Below are positions 15,441 through 24,381 of a DNA stretch of 37,237 nt, one piece after another. The notes under the pieces were generated by a model. It had not been told where the DNA came from. It did not search any database and worked only from the letters and a program-made list of their open reading frames with translations. Source of the DNA: Bacteroidales bacterium UBA4284 (lineage in GTDB: Bacteria > Bacteroidota > Bacteroidia > Bacteroidales > UBA932); contig DGVM01000049.1 of NCBI GenBank assembly GCA_002395925.1, forward strand, positions 1 to 37,237. The letters run 5' to 3'. Position 1 is the first letter of the stretch. Each line of letters opens with the position of its first letter. The position numbers and the translations under genes are program-made.

Positions 15441-15706
15441 AAACAGTCCCTGGATTTACCCTCCGCCCCCTTGGCAAGGAGTTCATCATTACCGCAGAAA
15501 GCATCAAGCAGATCAACTTCAACCGCATGATTTCCCTCAACGAGTCCGCAGCATACCTGTGGAAAGAAGTTGACGGCAAGGAATTCACCCCCCAGACCCT
15601 GGCCGACCTCCTGGTGGAGCGTTACGAAGTAGATGCCGATACCGCACTGCGCGATTCCGAGGCCATCGCAGCCAAATGGCTCGAGGCCGGAATAGTTACC
15701 GAATAA
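15437..15706 (+). CDS. PqqD-like peptide-recognition protein (RRE type)
   Basis: The 89-residue protein fits the PqqD family: PGFTLRPLGKEFIIT, then ISLNESAAYLWKEVDGKEFTPQTLADLLVERYEVD and a last helix ending AKWLEAGIVTE. PqqD-like domains are winged-helix modules that bind the leader of ribosomally made peptides and pass it to modifying enzymes. Here it is free-standing and lies between a peptidase and an ABC exporter, following an HprK-like kinase. No radical SAM enzyme, its usual partner, is encoded within the window. The start is the ATG overlapping the peptidase stop; an in-frame opening reading upstream lies within the peptidase gene. Confidence 0.87.
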   Translation: MKTVPGFTLRPLGKEFIITAESIKQINFNRMISLNESAAYLWKEVDGKEFTPQTLADLLVERYEVDADTALRDSEAIAAKWLEAGIVTE

Positions 15707-15712
15707 GCGGGA

Positions 15713-17347
15713 ATGAGACCTTTCCGTTCGTGTGTAAAGGGCCTGTGGCAGATGCTGAAGCCGCAGCGCTGGCGCGTGCTCGCAAGCGTAGCCATAGGCG
15801 TCGCTTCGGTCGCCGCGTCCCTTTCATTCGTATGGATAAGCAAGAAGGTGGTCGATGTGGCCACCGGCGCAGCAGAGGGCGACGTGAGCACCTTCGCCCT
15901 GCTGATGATAGGTATCATGCTCGCCCAGGTGCTCATACGCGTAGGCTCCCGTTACTGGGAGGGATATATAGTGGTCCTCGCGCAGAACAGCCTAAGGGCA
16001 GGCGCTTTCCGCAAGGTCATGCTGAGCACGTGGACCGGGAAGGACCGTCTTCACAGCGGAGACACCGTAAGCCGACTGGAAGAAGACATACGCGTCGTGG
16101 TTGATTTCCTCTGCGTCACGCTGCCCGACGCACTCTGCACCCTCATCCAGCTTTTGGGCGCATCGGTATATATCTTCATCCTCTCTCCCGGGCTTGCATG
16201 GATACTGCTGATAATCATGCCTGTGGCAGTGCTGTTCAGCAGGCTGTTCTTCCGCAGGCTGCGCATCCTCACCGGAGAAATCCGGGCAGCCGACGCGGCC
16301 GTACAAGGGCACATCCAGGAGAACACCCAGAGGCGTGTGCTCGTACGCATGCTGGGAGCCACCGGCAAAGTGCTGGAAAGACTCGGAGGGCTCCAAGAGA
16401 CAGTTTACTCCAAAACCGTCACCAGGCTCAACTACAACGCAATTTCGCGTGGATTCATGCAACTCGGATTTGCGGCCGGTTACGCACTGGTTTTCCTCTG
16501 GGGCGTTTACGGCCTCAAGGACGGTACGCTCGAATTCGGCACCATGGTGGCTTTCCTGCAGCTCGTCGGACAGGTGCAGAGGCCGGTAGCTAACATCGCC
16601 CTCCAGGTTCCCGCATTCATCCGCGCACTCTCTTCCGAGGACCGTCTGCTCGACCTCATCGAAGCCGCCCAGGAAGAAGAAGGGGAAGACATAGTGCTGC
16701 ATGGCGCTCCCGGAATACGCGTGAGGAATCTCAGCTTCACTTACGAAGGAGTACGCGAGGCCGTGGTACGTTCCCTCGACTACGACTTCGCACCTGGCAG
16801 CATGACCGCCATCATAGGCTCGACCGGAGCCGGCAAATCCACCCTTGTAAAGGTGATAATGTCTCTGCTGCAGCCCGACGGCGGTACTGTCACCCTATAC
16901 GACGGCAGCACGGAGGTCCCGTCCGGAGTACGCACCCGCTGCAATTTCATGTATGTACCACAGGGCAACAGCCTCATGAGCGGCAGCATACGTGAGAATC
17001 TGCTGCTGGCCAAGCCCGACGCCAGCGACGAAGAGATTCGGGATGCCCTCCACCTTGCAGCCGCTGATTTCGTGTACGAGCTTCAGGACGGGCTCGACAC
17101 CGTATGCGCAGAGATAGGAGCCGGACTGAGCGAAGGCCAGGCGCAGAGGATTGCAATCGCCCGTGCATTGCTGCGCCCGGGCGGAATACTCGTACTCGAC
17201 GAAGCCACCTCCGCCCTCGACGCCGACACCGAACTGGAACTTCTCGAACGTCTGGGAACCCGTCTGCGCGGCTCCAAGACTATATTGTGCATCACTCACA
17301 GGCCCGCCGCGACCAGCTACGCCGACAGCGTGCTTAAGCTGGGCTAA
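15713..17347 (+). CDS. ABC exporter, fused membrane and ATPase domains, no C39 peptidase domain
   Basis: The 544-residue protein is a half-transporter: a six-helix membrane domain (about residues 20-310) and an ATPase domain with Walker A GSTGAGKST (369-377), Q-loop in VPQGNS (416-420), signature LSEGQAQ (472-478), Walker B ILVLDEA (492-498) and H-loop H529 in ITHR. It lacks the N-terminal cysteine peptidase domain found in many bacteriocin exporters, so any leader cleavage would need another enzyme, such as the S24/S26 peptidase two genes upstream. It follows the PqqD gene by six bases with GGGA before the ATG. It probably works as a homodimer. The substrate is unknown; a peptide is the best guess from context. 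Confidence 0.9.
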   Translation: MRPFRSCVKGLWQMLKPQRWRVLASVAIGVASVAASLSFVWISKKVVDVATGAAEGDVSTFALLMIGIMLAQVLIRVGSRYWEGYIVVLAQNSLRAGAFRKVMLSTWTGKDRLHSGDTVSRLEEDIRVVVDFLCVTLPDALCTLIQLLGASVYIFILSPGLAWILLIIMPVAVLFSRLFFRRLRILTGEIRAADAAVQGHIQENTQRRVLVRMLGATGKVLERLGGLQETVYSKTVTRLNYNAISRGFMQLGFAAGYALVFLWGVYGLKDGTLEFGTMVAFLQLVGQVQRPVANIALQVPAFIRALSSEDRLLDLIEAAQEEEGEDIVLHGAPGIRVRNLSFTYEGVREAVVRSLDYDFAPGSMTAIIGSTGAGKSTLVKVIMSLLQPDGGTVTLYDGSTEVPSGVRTRCNFMYVPQGNSLMSGSIRENLLLAKPDASDEEIRDALHLAAADFVYELQDGLDTVCAEIGAGLSEGQAQRIAIARALLRPGGILVLDEATSALDADTELELLERLGTRLRGSKTILCITHRPAATSYADSVLKLG

Positions 17348-18870
17348 GAGAGACTATCGAAAACCGCTGACGCACAGCGGATTCCATCTATCGCACTGGA
17401 CACTATGCCTCCCGAATATCCTGCGCCTTCGCCGCAAGGATAGACTCCCGGCATGGATACGTACTGCAGAGTCTCGGGATCGCGCGGGATGCGCACCGGG
17501 GACGAAGTCCGCGACTCGACTCCAAGCAACAGGGCGGCATTGGTGTAGTACCCCTTCATCCTTACGCGTGGAAAGACCTTCTGGAGCCTTGTCGCCACCA
17601 TGGGCGGTAGCAGTTCGTGCAAAGGGGCGCTTATCACGCCGGGATTGTAAGAAGTGGGCGGCATCTTCTTGCTGATCTTGCCAAGGCAGAAATCCTCCAT
17701 CCGCTGTGCAGGGGCCGCCATAGGGTTCCGGGGGGCGTCCTTGGATTTGCAGCGTTCCTGCTCGCACCAGTCGAACATCTTTTTTTCCACCTGCTGCTGG
17801 AAATCCATCAGGCGCATGGGGTCGTCGCCGGGGACGTCTTCGGGTTCAACCTGAACGACCACTCCGGCATTGGCGAACTTGCCGCTACGGCCCGAATTGG
17901 ACATGCCGTTGAGCACCACCGTCCCGGGCTGGGTAGAAGAAGGCACCAGGATGCCTCCGGGGCACATGCAGAACGAAAATACGCCGCGGCCGTCAACCTG
18001 TTCTACGAAGGAATACTCTGCCGCAGGCACCCCTGGTTTCCACATCCCGTGATACTGGTGGTAGTTGATTTTCTCTTGCGGATGCTCCACCCTCACTCCC
18101 ATGGCGAAGCCCTTGGCCTCGAGGGTGCCGCCGCGTGCGGACAGCATCTCGTAAACGTCGCGGGCCGAATGGCCGGTGGCCAGGATGACCGCGATGCCGC
18201 TGTAGCTCGTCCCGTCTGCACATTCGACGCTGCAGGGCCCTGAATTGTCAACGGACACCACACGCGCGCCGAAATGATACTCCCCGCCATGACCGATGAT
18301 GGCATTGCGTATATTCTCCACCACTACCGGCAGCTTGTCGGACCCGATGTGGGGATGGGCGTCGATGAGTATATCTTTGGATGCGCCGAATTCCACGAGC
18401 CTGCAGAGCACCTCGCGGATATCCCCCCTCTTGGAGGAACGGGTGTAGAGCTTTCCGTCGGAAAACGCTCCGGCACCGCCTTCGCCATAGCAGTAGTTGG
18501 ATTCGGGATCGACTATACCCTCCCTGGACAGGCGTGCCATGTCGAATTTGCGTGCATGGACGTCCTTGCCCCTCTCGAGCACTATGGGGCGCAGGCCGAG
18601 TTCGAGGAGTTTGAGCGCCGCGAACATTCCGGCAGGCCCCGAACCCACCACGATCACCGCAGGAGCATCGTGCACGTCCTTCAAGGGAGCAAGTTCAAAG
18701 GGTACATATTCGCCGGGCTCGTAGGCCTCGTACTGATAGCGCCATACGGGTTCCTTGCGGGCGTCCACGGAACGTTTCTTGAGCACCCACTTGAGCCCGC
18801 CGGCCCGGGCTTCGATTTCCTTGAGCCGCGGTTCCCTTGTCAGGGGGCAGCATATTTCGAATTCTTTCAT
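17344..18870 (-). CDS. FAD-dependent dehydrogenase-like protein of unknown substrate
   Basis: The 508-residue protein resembles the COG2509 group of FAD-dependent dehydrogenases. After about 70 residues without a dinucleotide motif comes the FAD-binding VIVVGSGPAGMFAALKLLE and the acidic strand end LERGKDV (about 72-105), then YCYGEGGAGAFSDGKLYTR, the ATGHSARD motif (about 210-217), and a C-terminal GVYPCGEGAGYSGGIVSSAIDGI segment that closes the FAD site. No substrate is known to me for this family. It is the last gene of a unit with addB and addA; its start overlaps the addA stop (ATGA). Its end overlaps the convergent ABC exporter by four bases. Confidence 0.85.
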   Translation of the reverse strand: MKEFEICCPLTREPRLKEIEARAGGLKWVLKKRSVDARKEPVWRYQYEAYEPGEYVPFELAPLKDVHDAPAVIVVGSGPAGMFAALKLLELGLRPIVLERGKDVHARKFDMARLSREGIVDPESNYCYGEGGAGAFSDGKLYTRSSKRGDIREVLCRLVEFGASKDILIDAHPHIGSDKLPVVVENIRNAIIGHGGEYHFGARVVSVDNSGPCSVECADGTSYSGIAVILATGHSARDVYEMLSARGGTLEAKGFAMGVRVEHPQEKINYHQYHGMWKPGVPAAEYSFVEQVDGRGVFSFCMCPGGILVPSSTQPGTVVLNGMSNSGRSGKFANAGVVVQVEPEDVPGDDPMRLMDFQQQVEKKMFDWCEQERCKSKDAPRNPMAAPAQRMEDFCLGKISKKMPPTSYNPGVISAPLHELLPPMVATRLQKVFPRVRMKGYYTNAALLLGVESRTSSPVRIPRDPETLQYVSMPGVYPCGEGAGYSGGIVSSAIDGIRCASAVFDSLS

Positions 18871-21602
18871 ACTTCTACCACTTTATCCTGCGGCACATAC
18901 CACACATAGCCGCGCACGTCGGTGCAGCCCATGTCGCGGTACAGCCCCATATAGCGGCGCACCTGCGCGATGTAGCTCTGCCTGGGAGCGCCGAATTTAT
19001 AGTCTATTATGATTATCCCTCCCTGCGGAGTGCGGACCACGCGGTCGGGCCGCCACCGGGAGCCGTCGGCTCCGAAAACCGTGAGCTCGTTGCGCGCCGA
19101 CACTGCGTCGAACCACTCCGGATGCGCCTCGATGCGGATCCGCAGCAGTTCGTAATCTTCAGGGCCTATGTCACGTGGAAGGTCTCCTACTCCGCCGACA
19201 GCGGAAAGTATCTTGTGCAGTTCTATGCCGCGAAGGCGCCCGGAAGCCTCGGAACCAGTGGTTCCGTCCTCGCCGAAGTAGTCGCTGGCATCCCTGGACG
19301 CACCGAGCCGTCCGCCCAGCGGGACGGAATCCCAGCCCGCAGGCATGGGGATACCCGCTCCGGAGGCCTTGCGCTCCATTTTATCGAAATCGTACGGAGT
19401 GCCGAAGACCCACTCGTCGCTGCCCAGGCACCAGGCGTAAAGCAGTTCCGAAAAATTGGAATAGTCAACGCTCTTGCGGGCTCCGAGCGCGGCCTGCTTG
19501 TTTTTTGCCGGCGGTTTGGCTATCACGTGAAGGCTCTTCGCCGCACGCGTAAGGGATACGTAGAACACATTGAGATTGTCCACCACCTGAAGCTTGTATT
19601 CCTTGCGGTACGCGTCGGCGAACAGGGTGTTTTCGCTGTTGCCGCTGAGTTTAACCGGGTAAATGCCGTCGGCGATGGTGCCGAGCGCAGTCCCCTCTCC
19701 CTTGAGGCTGCACCAGCGCACGCCGGGTTTGAAAAGGACCACCTTGTCGGCGAAAGGAAAGATGACGTGAGGGAACTCCAGGCCCTTGGATTTGTGGATG
19801 GTCATGATGCGGACCGCATCGGAATTCTCGGGAGAGCCTATGTAGCACTCCTCCCGTTCGTCCCAGGCCCGCAGGAACGACTTGAGGTTGTTGCCGTTTA
19901 CACCCACCCAGTCCTGCAGAATGTCCATGAAGGCCCCTGTATAGAGGGTTTCTGCTTCGAAGGTAGCGGCATCGAAGCGCTGCAGCTCCCGCAGCAGACA
20001 TTCGCAGAAATCCACCAGCGAATGATAGCGTTCGGGGAACTCCACTCCTATCGACTTCGCCAGATAGCTTCCGACGGAGTTGGAAGGGTCTTCGTAGAAC
20101 GTCAGCAGGGAAACCAGACGCCTTACCGTAACTGCACCCTTGAGGTCGAGCGTGTCGTCGGATATTACCGGAACGCCTTCGCCTATCAGAGCGTCGGCCA
20201 GCAGGGCGCCCTCGGCATGCCCGCGAACGAGAACTGCTATGTCGCCGAAGCGGGCGCCCCTGGAGCGCACATCTGCAATCGAAGAGAGCACGGCCGCAGT
20301 CTGGTCGGAGGTAAAACTCAGGCGCACGCATCCTTCCTGGCTTTCGCCCGTCCTGGCGATCTGCCTTACGTTGGAATACATTTCGCCGAAACCTACCTCG
20401 CGGGAGGCGAATTCGAAGAAATCGCTGTTGAACTGCACCACCGCCCTGGCACTGCGCCAGTTATACTGCGGATTCTCAACGACCGCAGAGGGAAATTCCG
20501 CCTGCACCTCGCTGTCGAGCATCTTCCAGTCCGAATTGCGCCAGCGGTAGATGCTCTGCTTGACGTCGCCTACTATGAGATTGTCGCCCGAAGCGTCGGC
20601 GTCGCGCAGCAGCGGAAGGAAGTTGTCCCACTGCATGCGGGACGTATCCTGGAACTCGTCGAGCAGGAAATGGGCATAACGCGTACCCGTCTTTTCGTAC
20701 ACGAAGGGGGCATCGGAGCCGTCTATTATATCACGCAGCAACACGCTGGATTCGTCAAGAGGCAGCACATTCTTTTCGCGCAGCAGGGCGTCGAATTCGG
20801 CATTGAACTCCCTGGCGACGCCCAGTCCGTAGAGCTGGCTGTTGACTATGCCGGCCGTGGCATATACGCAGTAGTCGCGTTCGAAAAGTTTCCTTACTCC
20901 GGGAGCGTCGAGAGCTTTCTTTGTCTTGGGATAGGGTATGGCCTTGCCATTCTCCGTCTGTATTCCGAGCTTGCCGGCCTTGGCTTCGAAGTCTTTGATT
21001 ATGGCCGCACAGTGCTTGTGGATGGCCGCCAGGCACTTTTTTGAAAAGCTAACGGGCTCGTCGATGCCACATTCGGCCTTCATCTGGCGGTATTCGTCGC
21101 TCTTGAGCCTTGTGCCCATCTCCTGCAGGCCGTCGTCGAGGTGGAAGCGTCCAGATTCGCGAATGCTGTCGAGTGCGTTGCGCTTGAGCCAGTCCACGAG
21201 TTCTTTTTTGTCGGAACTTATGCCGTCGAGCACCCTGTCCATGGCCTCACGGACCAGCGAAGCCTTGTCCAGTTCCACCTGATAAGAGGAGAACTGCCCA
21301 AGCTCGCGGGCGAAAGAGCGCAGGGTCTGCTGGAAGAAGCGGTCGATTGTGCTCACCCCGAAGGCACTGTAGTCGTGAAGTATGCTCACCAGATAATGGC
21401 GTGCACGGGGGTTGGTCTTGGCTGCTTCCGAAAGGTCCTTGAGTATGCGGGCCTTCATTTCGGCAGTGGCCTTGTTGGTAAAAGTCACCGCGAGCAGATG
21501 CCGATACGCCTTGGGATCCGCCGACTGCATCAGGTAGTCTATGTAGGTGTGCGAGAGCTGGTATGTCTTACCGGACCCTGCGCTTGCCTTGATTATCTTC
21601 AT
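18867..21602 (-). CDS. addA: AddA-type UvrD-like helicase with C-terminal nuclease domain
   Basis: AddAB degrades and processes double-strand DNA ends to start recombination repair. This 911-residue subunit has SF1 helicase motifs: Walker A ASAGSGKTYQLS (6-17), TFTNKATAEMK near residue 40, motif II LLDEFQDTSRMQW near 311, motif V-like MTIHKSKGLEFPHV near 600 and motif VI VSLTRAAKSLHV near 685. The C-terminal part has a PD-(D/E)XK core: WRPDRVV, then IIIIDYKFG near 865 and QVRRYMGLY. It is shorter than AddA of Bacillus (about 1230 residues). It overlaps both neighbours by ATGA, addB upstream and the FAD gene downstream. Confidence 0.92.
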   Translation of the reverse strand: MKIIKASAGSGKTYQLSHTYIDYLMQSADPKAYRHLLAVTFTNKATAEMKARILKDLSEAAKTNPRARHYLVSILHDYSAFGVSTIDRFFQQTLRSFARELGQFSSYQVELDKASLVREAMDRVLDGISSDKKELVDWLKRNALDSIRESGRFHLDDGLQEMGTRLKSDEYRQMKAECGIDEPVSFSKKCLAAIHKHCAAIIKDFEAKAGKLGIQTENGKAIPYPKTKKALDAPGVRKLFERDYCVYATAGIVNSQLYGLGVAREFNAEFDALLREKNVLPLDESSVLLRDIIDGSDAPFVYEKTGTRYAHFLLDEFQDTSRMQWDNFLPLLRDADASGDNLIVGDVKQSIYRWRNSDWKMLDSEVQAEFPSAVVENPQYNWRSARAVVQFNSDFFEFASREVGFGEMYSNVRQIARTGESQEGCVRLSFTSDQTAAVLSSIADVRSRGARFGDIAVLVRGHAEGALLADALIGEGVPVISDDTLDLKGAVTVRRLVSLLTFYEDPSNSVGSYLAKSIGVEFPERYHSLVDFCECLLRELQRFDAATFEAETLYTGAFMDILQDWVGVNGNNLKSFLRAWDEREECYIGSPENSDAVRIMTIHKSKGLEFPHVIFPFADKVVLFKPGVRWCSLKGEGTALGTIADGIYPVKLSGNSENTLFADAYRKEYKLQVVDNLNVFYVSLTRAAKSLHVIAKPPAKNKQAALGARKSVDYSNFSELLYAWCLGSDEWVFGTPYDFDKMERKASGAGIPMPAGWDSVPLGGRLGASRDASDYFGEDGTTGSEASGRLRGIELHKILSAVGGVGDLPRDIGPEDYELLRIRIEAHPEWFDAVSARNELTVFGADGSRWRPDRVVRTPQGGIIIIDYKFGAPRQSYIAQVRRYMGLYRDMGCTDVRGYVWYVPQDKVVEV

Positions 21603-24370
21603 CGTCCGCAGATAGCTCTGAAATCACAATACTTGCACTTACGGGTATCTTCCGTGCGCTGCCAGGGGACCGACAGGTCGGAGATCTGACTGAGTATGTC
21701 CGAGACCGCCTTCGACATGCGGTCGCAGAATCCGGCGTCGAGACTGTGGGAGATTACGCTTCCGCCTCCCATGAGCCGGGCCGGCTGGTAGATGGCACCG
21801 GTGACTTCAGCGCCGGCAGCAAAACGGGCCGACAGCAGCTTGTACAGATACAGCTGAAGGCCTATTTCGGGGATTTCTCCCGTCTTGGGGTCGAATTCCA
21901 GGTCGCCGGGCTCCACCTTGCCGGTTTTGTAGTCCACCACCCTCATGGTGCCGGGGGCGAGGCTGTCGAGCCTGTCGATGTATCCTATGAAGCGGAAGCC
22001 GTCTATCTCGGCCTTGAAGTCTTTCTCCACGTCGATGATGCGTATGCTTCCGCCCGGTGGCAGGTTATCGAGGTCGCTGCGCAGGATGGCATCGACGTAA
22101 CTGCATATCACGTCGGCGAATATGATGTTGCGCCCGCCCACCTCGAAACTGTGGAGCTCTTCGCAGATGAATCCCTCCACCAGCGAACGTATGCGGGCTG
22201 CGTCGCCCAGGAGGGAACGTATGAAAGGAGCGTCGGCAACTGTGCCCTTTGGGTAAAGGGCTTCCATGGTATGATGCAGCACGTTGCCAAGCATGCCGGC
22301 ATCCAGCGACTCGGACACTTCTTTTTCCGCCTCAAGGCGCTCCACCTTGGAATAGTAGAAGCGGGCTGGACAGGCGATATAGGACCTGAGCGAGCTTGCC
22401 GACAGGTAATGCGAACGGATAGCGTCGATGTGCTCCTGCGTCTTCTGAATGCTTGCTGCGTCGCTGCCGTGTCCCAACGGGGTATGGGCTTCGAAATGAT
22501 TGACCTTGACTCCGAAGTGCATCTCGAGCTGGTGAAGGTAGCGGCTTGGCTCCCCTCCCCTGAGGCCTTCGGTGCGGGAATCATACACCAGCCAGACTTT
22601 GGACGCCCGCTGGATGGAGCGGTAGAAGTAGTAGGCCCATACGGCATCCTGATACTCGTAGGTGGGCAGTCCGAAGCCTTTGCGGAGCTCGGGAGGTATG
22701 AACGAAGAGCTTACGGAACGGCGCGGGAACATACCCTCGTTCGCACTGAGTATTACAAGGTTGTCGAAGTCGAGGGCGCGCAGCTCGAGCGGGCCCATTA
22801 TCTGGAGGCCTTCCAGCGGCTCGCCTTCGAACGGCACGGTCGCGGAGGACAGGGTCTGGTTGAGCAGACGGAAGAAAGAAGACGCCGCAAGCGGCAGTTC
22901 CCTGCGTCCGAGGCTCTGGAGGGTCTCGTGGCACACCTTTGCGAAATCCAGTTCCAGCTGCATGTCACTCAAGCCTTTGAGCAGAGGGGCCACGGTCACG
23001 AGAACATCCTGAAGCCATACGCACAGCCCGGCAGTCTGGGCGGCGTCGGGTTCTGTCTTGAGCGCCACCGGGCGGAAGATGCGGCTCAGTATAGGGTCGG
23101 AACTGAATTCGGACGCGGAAATATAGTACCGGCGTGCGTCGCGCACCCTTTCCAGCAGCTGCCTGGATTCTTCGGGCAGCACGGCACGTACTATGGAATT
23201 GGACACCACGGCCCACACCGGACGGTGATAGAAAAGGGTGTCGCCGTCTTTGGAACGGATGTGCAACTGCAATGACGCCAGGTCGCCCAGAAGCGCCCAC
23301 ATCTGGCTGCCGCTGATGGGATAGCCCATGGTGACGTTGAGCTTTGTCACATGTTCCGGTATGGAATTGAGAACCGGTATGAGCATCTGCTCGTCTGGCA
23401 GCACGATGGCGGTATCTATTCCGGGTGCCGGGGTGCACAGCGACAGGATATGGGGTATCTGTTTTGCCTGGCTGATGCCGCCGGGAACGCTCAGAACGTT
23501 GATTTCGGTCTGCGGAAGGCCCTCCGGATCGGGCTGGAAAGACGAGGGGAACTCTATGGTGAAGTCCCGCAGGAACAGCGAAGACTTGTTGTCGGGGTCG
23601 CGGATAGGCTGGGAGCTGTAATCCCAGCAAAACTCGCAGAGGCCTGCCCTGTGGATACGCCGCAGCAGCGTCTTCTCGCACTCGTTGAGCGCATTGAGCC
23701 CCACGAAGACAAAGCGTTCGCTCCAGGGGAACCTGGCCTTGAGAAGGTCGGCCGCTCCCCCGTCCTGCACGCTTTCGGCAAGTTCGCGGTACACCATTCC
23801 CTCGTACGACATACCTTTGCCGCGCAGCCTTTCCCGGAAGGAACTGTACAGAGGCAGGAGTATCTTCCAGATGGCGAGGAAGCTGTCCTTTACCGCCCCG
23901 GGAGTAAGGAAATGCCGCACGAAGCGCTCCACCGCCTCACGCTGGGTCTCGGTAAGATAGGAATAGTCGTCCTGCATGCCGCGCAGGTCGGAGACATTGG
24001 TGAAAAGGTGCTCGGGATTGACCAGATACTTGTCGATGTCGTCGAAGTCTCCCAGCAGGGTGTCGCCCCAGAAGATGAAATCGTCGAGGGGTTCAGCACC
24101 CGGATTGAGGGCCCTGTAACATTCGTACAGCTCCAGCAGAAGGTCGATGCGGCCCGACGGACGCTCTCCGGTGGCACGATAGAAGAAATCGTTCATCGTG
24201 TACATCCCGGGGGCGACGGCGGGACCGCTGCCGCAGGAAGCTATTTCCTGCCCCAGGTAATTCTCGAAGAATCGCAGCGCCCTGCGGTTGGGAAATACGA
24301 AACAGAGCCGGCTTATGTCACCGGCTCCGTTATGATAATGTCTCGCGACCTGGCGGAGAAAAGGAGTCAT
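21599..24370 (-). CDS. addB: AddB-type PD-(D/E)XK nuclease subunit with iron-sulfur cysteines
   Basis: This 923-residue protein is the likely partner of the AddA-type helicase just downstream. The N-terminus (RLCFVFPNRRALRFFENYL) matches the helicase-like domain of AddB but without a GxxGxGK Walker A, so it probably does not hydrolyse ATP. The nuclease core is IDRLDSLAPGTMRVVDYKTG (about 797-817) followed by EIGLQLYLYKLL. A cysteine in IACPARFYYSKVERLE (near 668) and three more in CKYCDFRAIC at the C-terminus fit the 4Fe-4S clasp of AddB nucleases. I chose the ATG preceded by GGAGAG; in-frame sequence upstream lies in the barrel gene and is low-complexity R/Q-rich. It starts 11 bases after that gene's stop. 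Confidence 0.9.
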   Translation of the reverse strand: MTPFLRQVARHYHNGAGDISRLCFVFPNRRALRFFENYLGQEIASCGSGPAVAPGMYTMNDFFYRATGERPSGRIDLLLELYECYRALNPGAEPLDDFIFWGDTLLGDFDDIDKYLVNPEHLFTNVSDLRGMQDDYSYLTETQREAVERFVRHFLTPGAVKDSFLAIWKILLPLYSSFRERLRGKGMSYEGMVYRELAESVQDGGAADLLKARFPWSERFVFVGLNALNECEKTLLRRIHRAGLCEFCWDYSSQPIRDPDNKSSLFLRDFTIEFPSSFQPDPEGLPQTEINVLSVPGGISQAKQIPHILSLCTPAPGIDTAIVLPDEQMLIPVLNSIPEHVTKLNVTMGYPISGSQMWALLGDLASLQLHIRSKDGDTLFYHRPVWAVVSNSIVRAVLPEESRQLLERVRDARRYYISASEFSSDPILSRIFRPVALKTEPDAAQTAGLCVWLQDVLVTVAPLLKGLSDMQLELDFAKVCHETLQSLGRRELPLAASSFFRLLNQTLSSATVPFEGEPLEGLQIMGPLELRALDFDNLVILSANEGMFPRRSVSSSFIPPELRKGFGLPTYEYQDAVWAYYFYRSIQRASKVWLVYDSRTEGLRGGEPSRYLHQLEMHFGVKVNHFEAHTPLGHGSDAASIQKTQEHIDAIRSHYLSASSLRSYIACPARFYYSKVERLEAEKEVSESLDAGMLGNVLHHTMEALYPKGTVADAPFIRSLLGDAARIRSLVEGFICEELHSFEVGGRNIIFADVICSYVDAILRSDLDNLPPGGSIRIIDVEKDFKAEIDGFRFIGYIDRLDSLAPGTMRVVDYKTGKVEPGDLEFDPKTGEIPEIGLQLYLYKLLSARFAAGAEVTGAIYQPARLMGGGSVISHSLDAGFCDRMSKAVSDILSQISDLSVPWQRTEDTRKCKYCDFRAICGR

Positions 24371-24381
24371 CTCTCCGTGGT

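Noticed and set aside
18837..21044. A 735-codon open frame on the plus strand opposite addA
   Set aside because: It lies antisense to a gene with full helicase and nuclease motifs. The translated product has no recognisable domain, and long antisense frames are common in GC-rich coding DNA.
21746..23275. A 509-codon plus-strand frame opposite addB
   Set aside because: Antisense to a well-supported gene; no domain seen.
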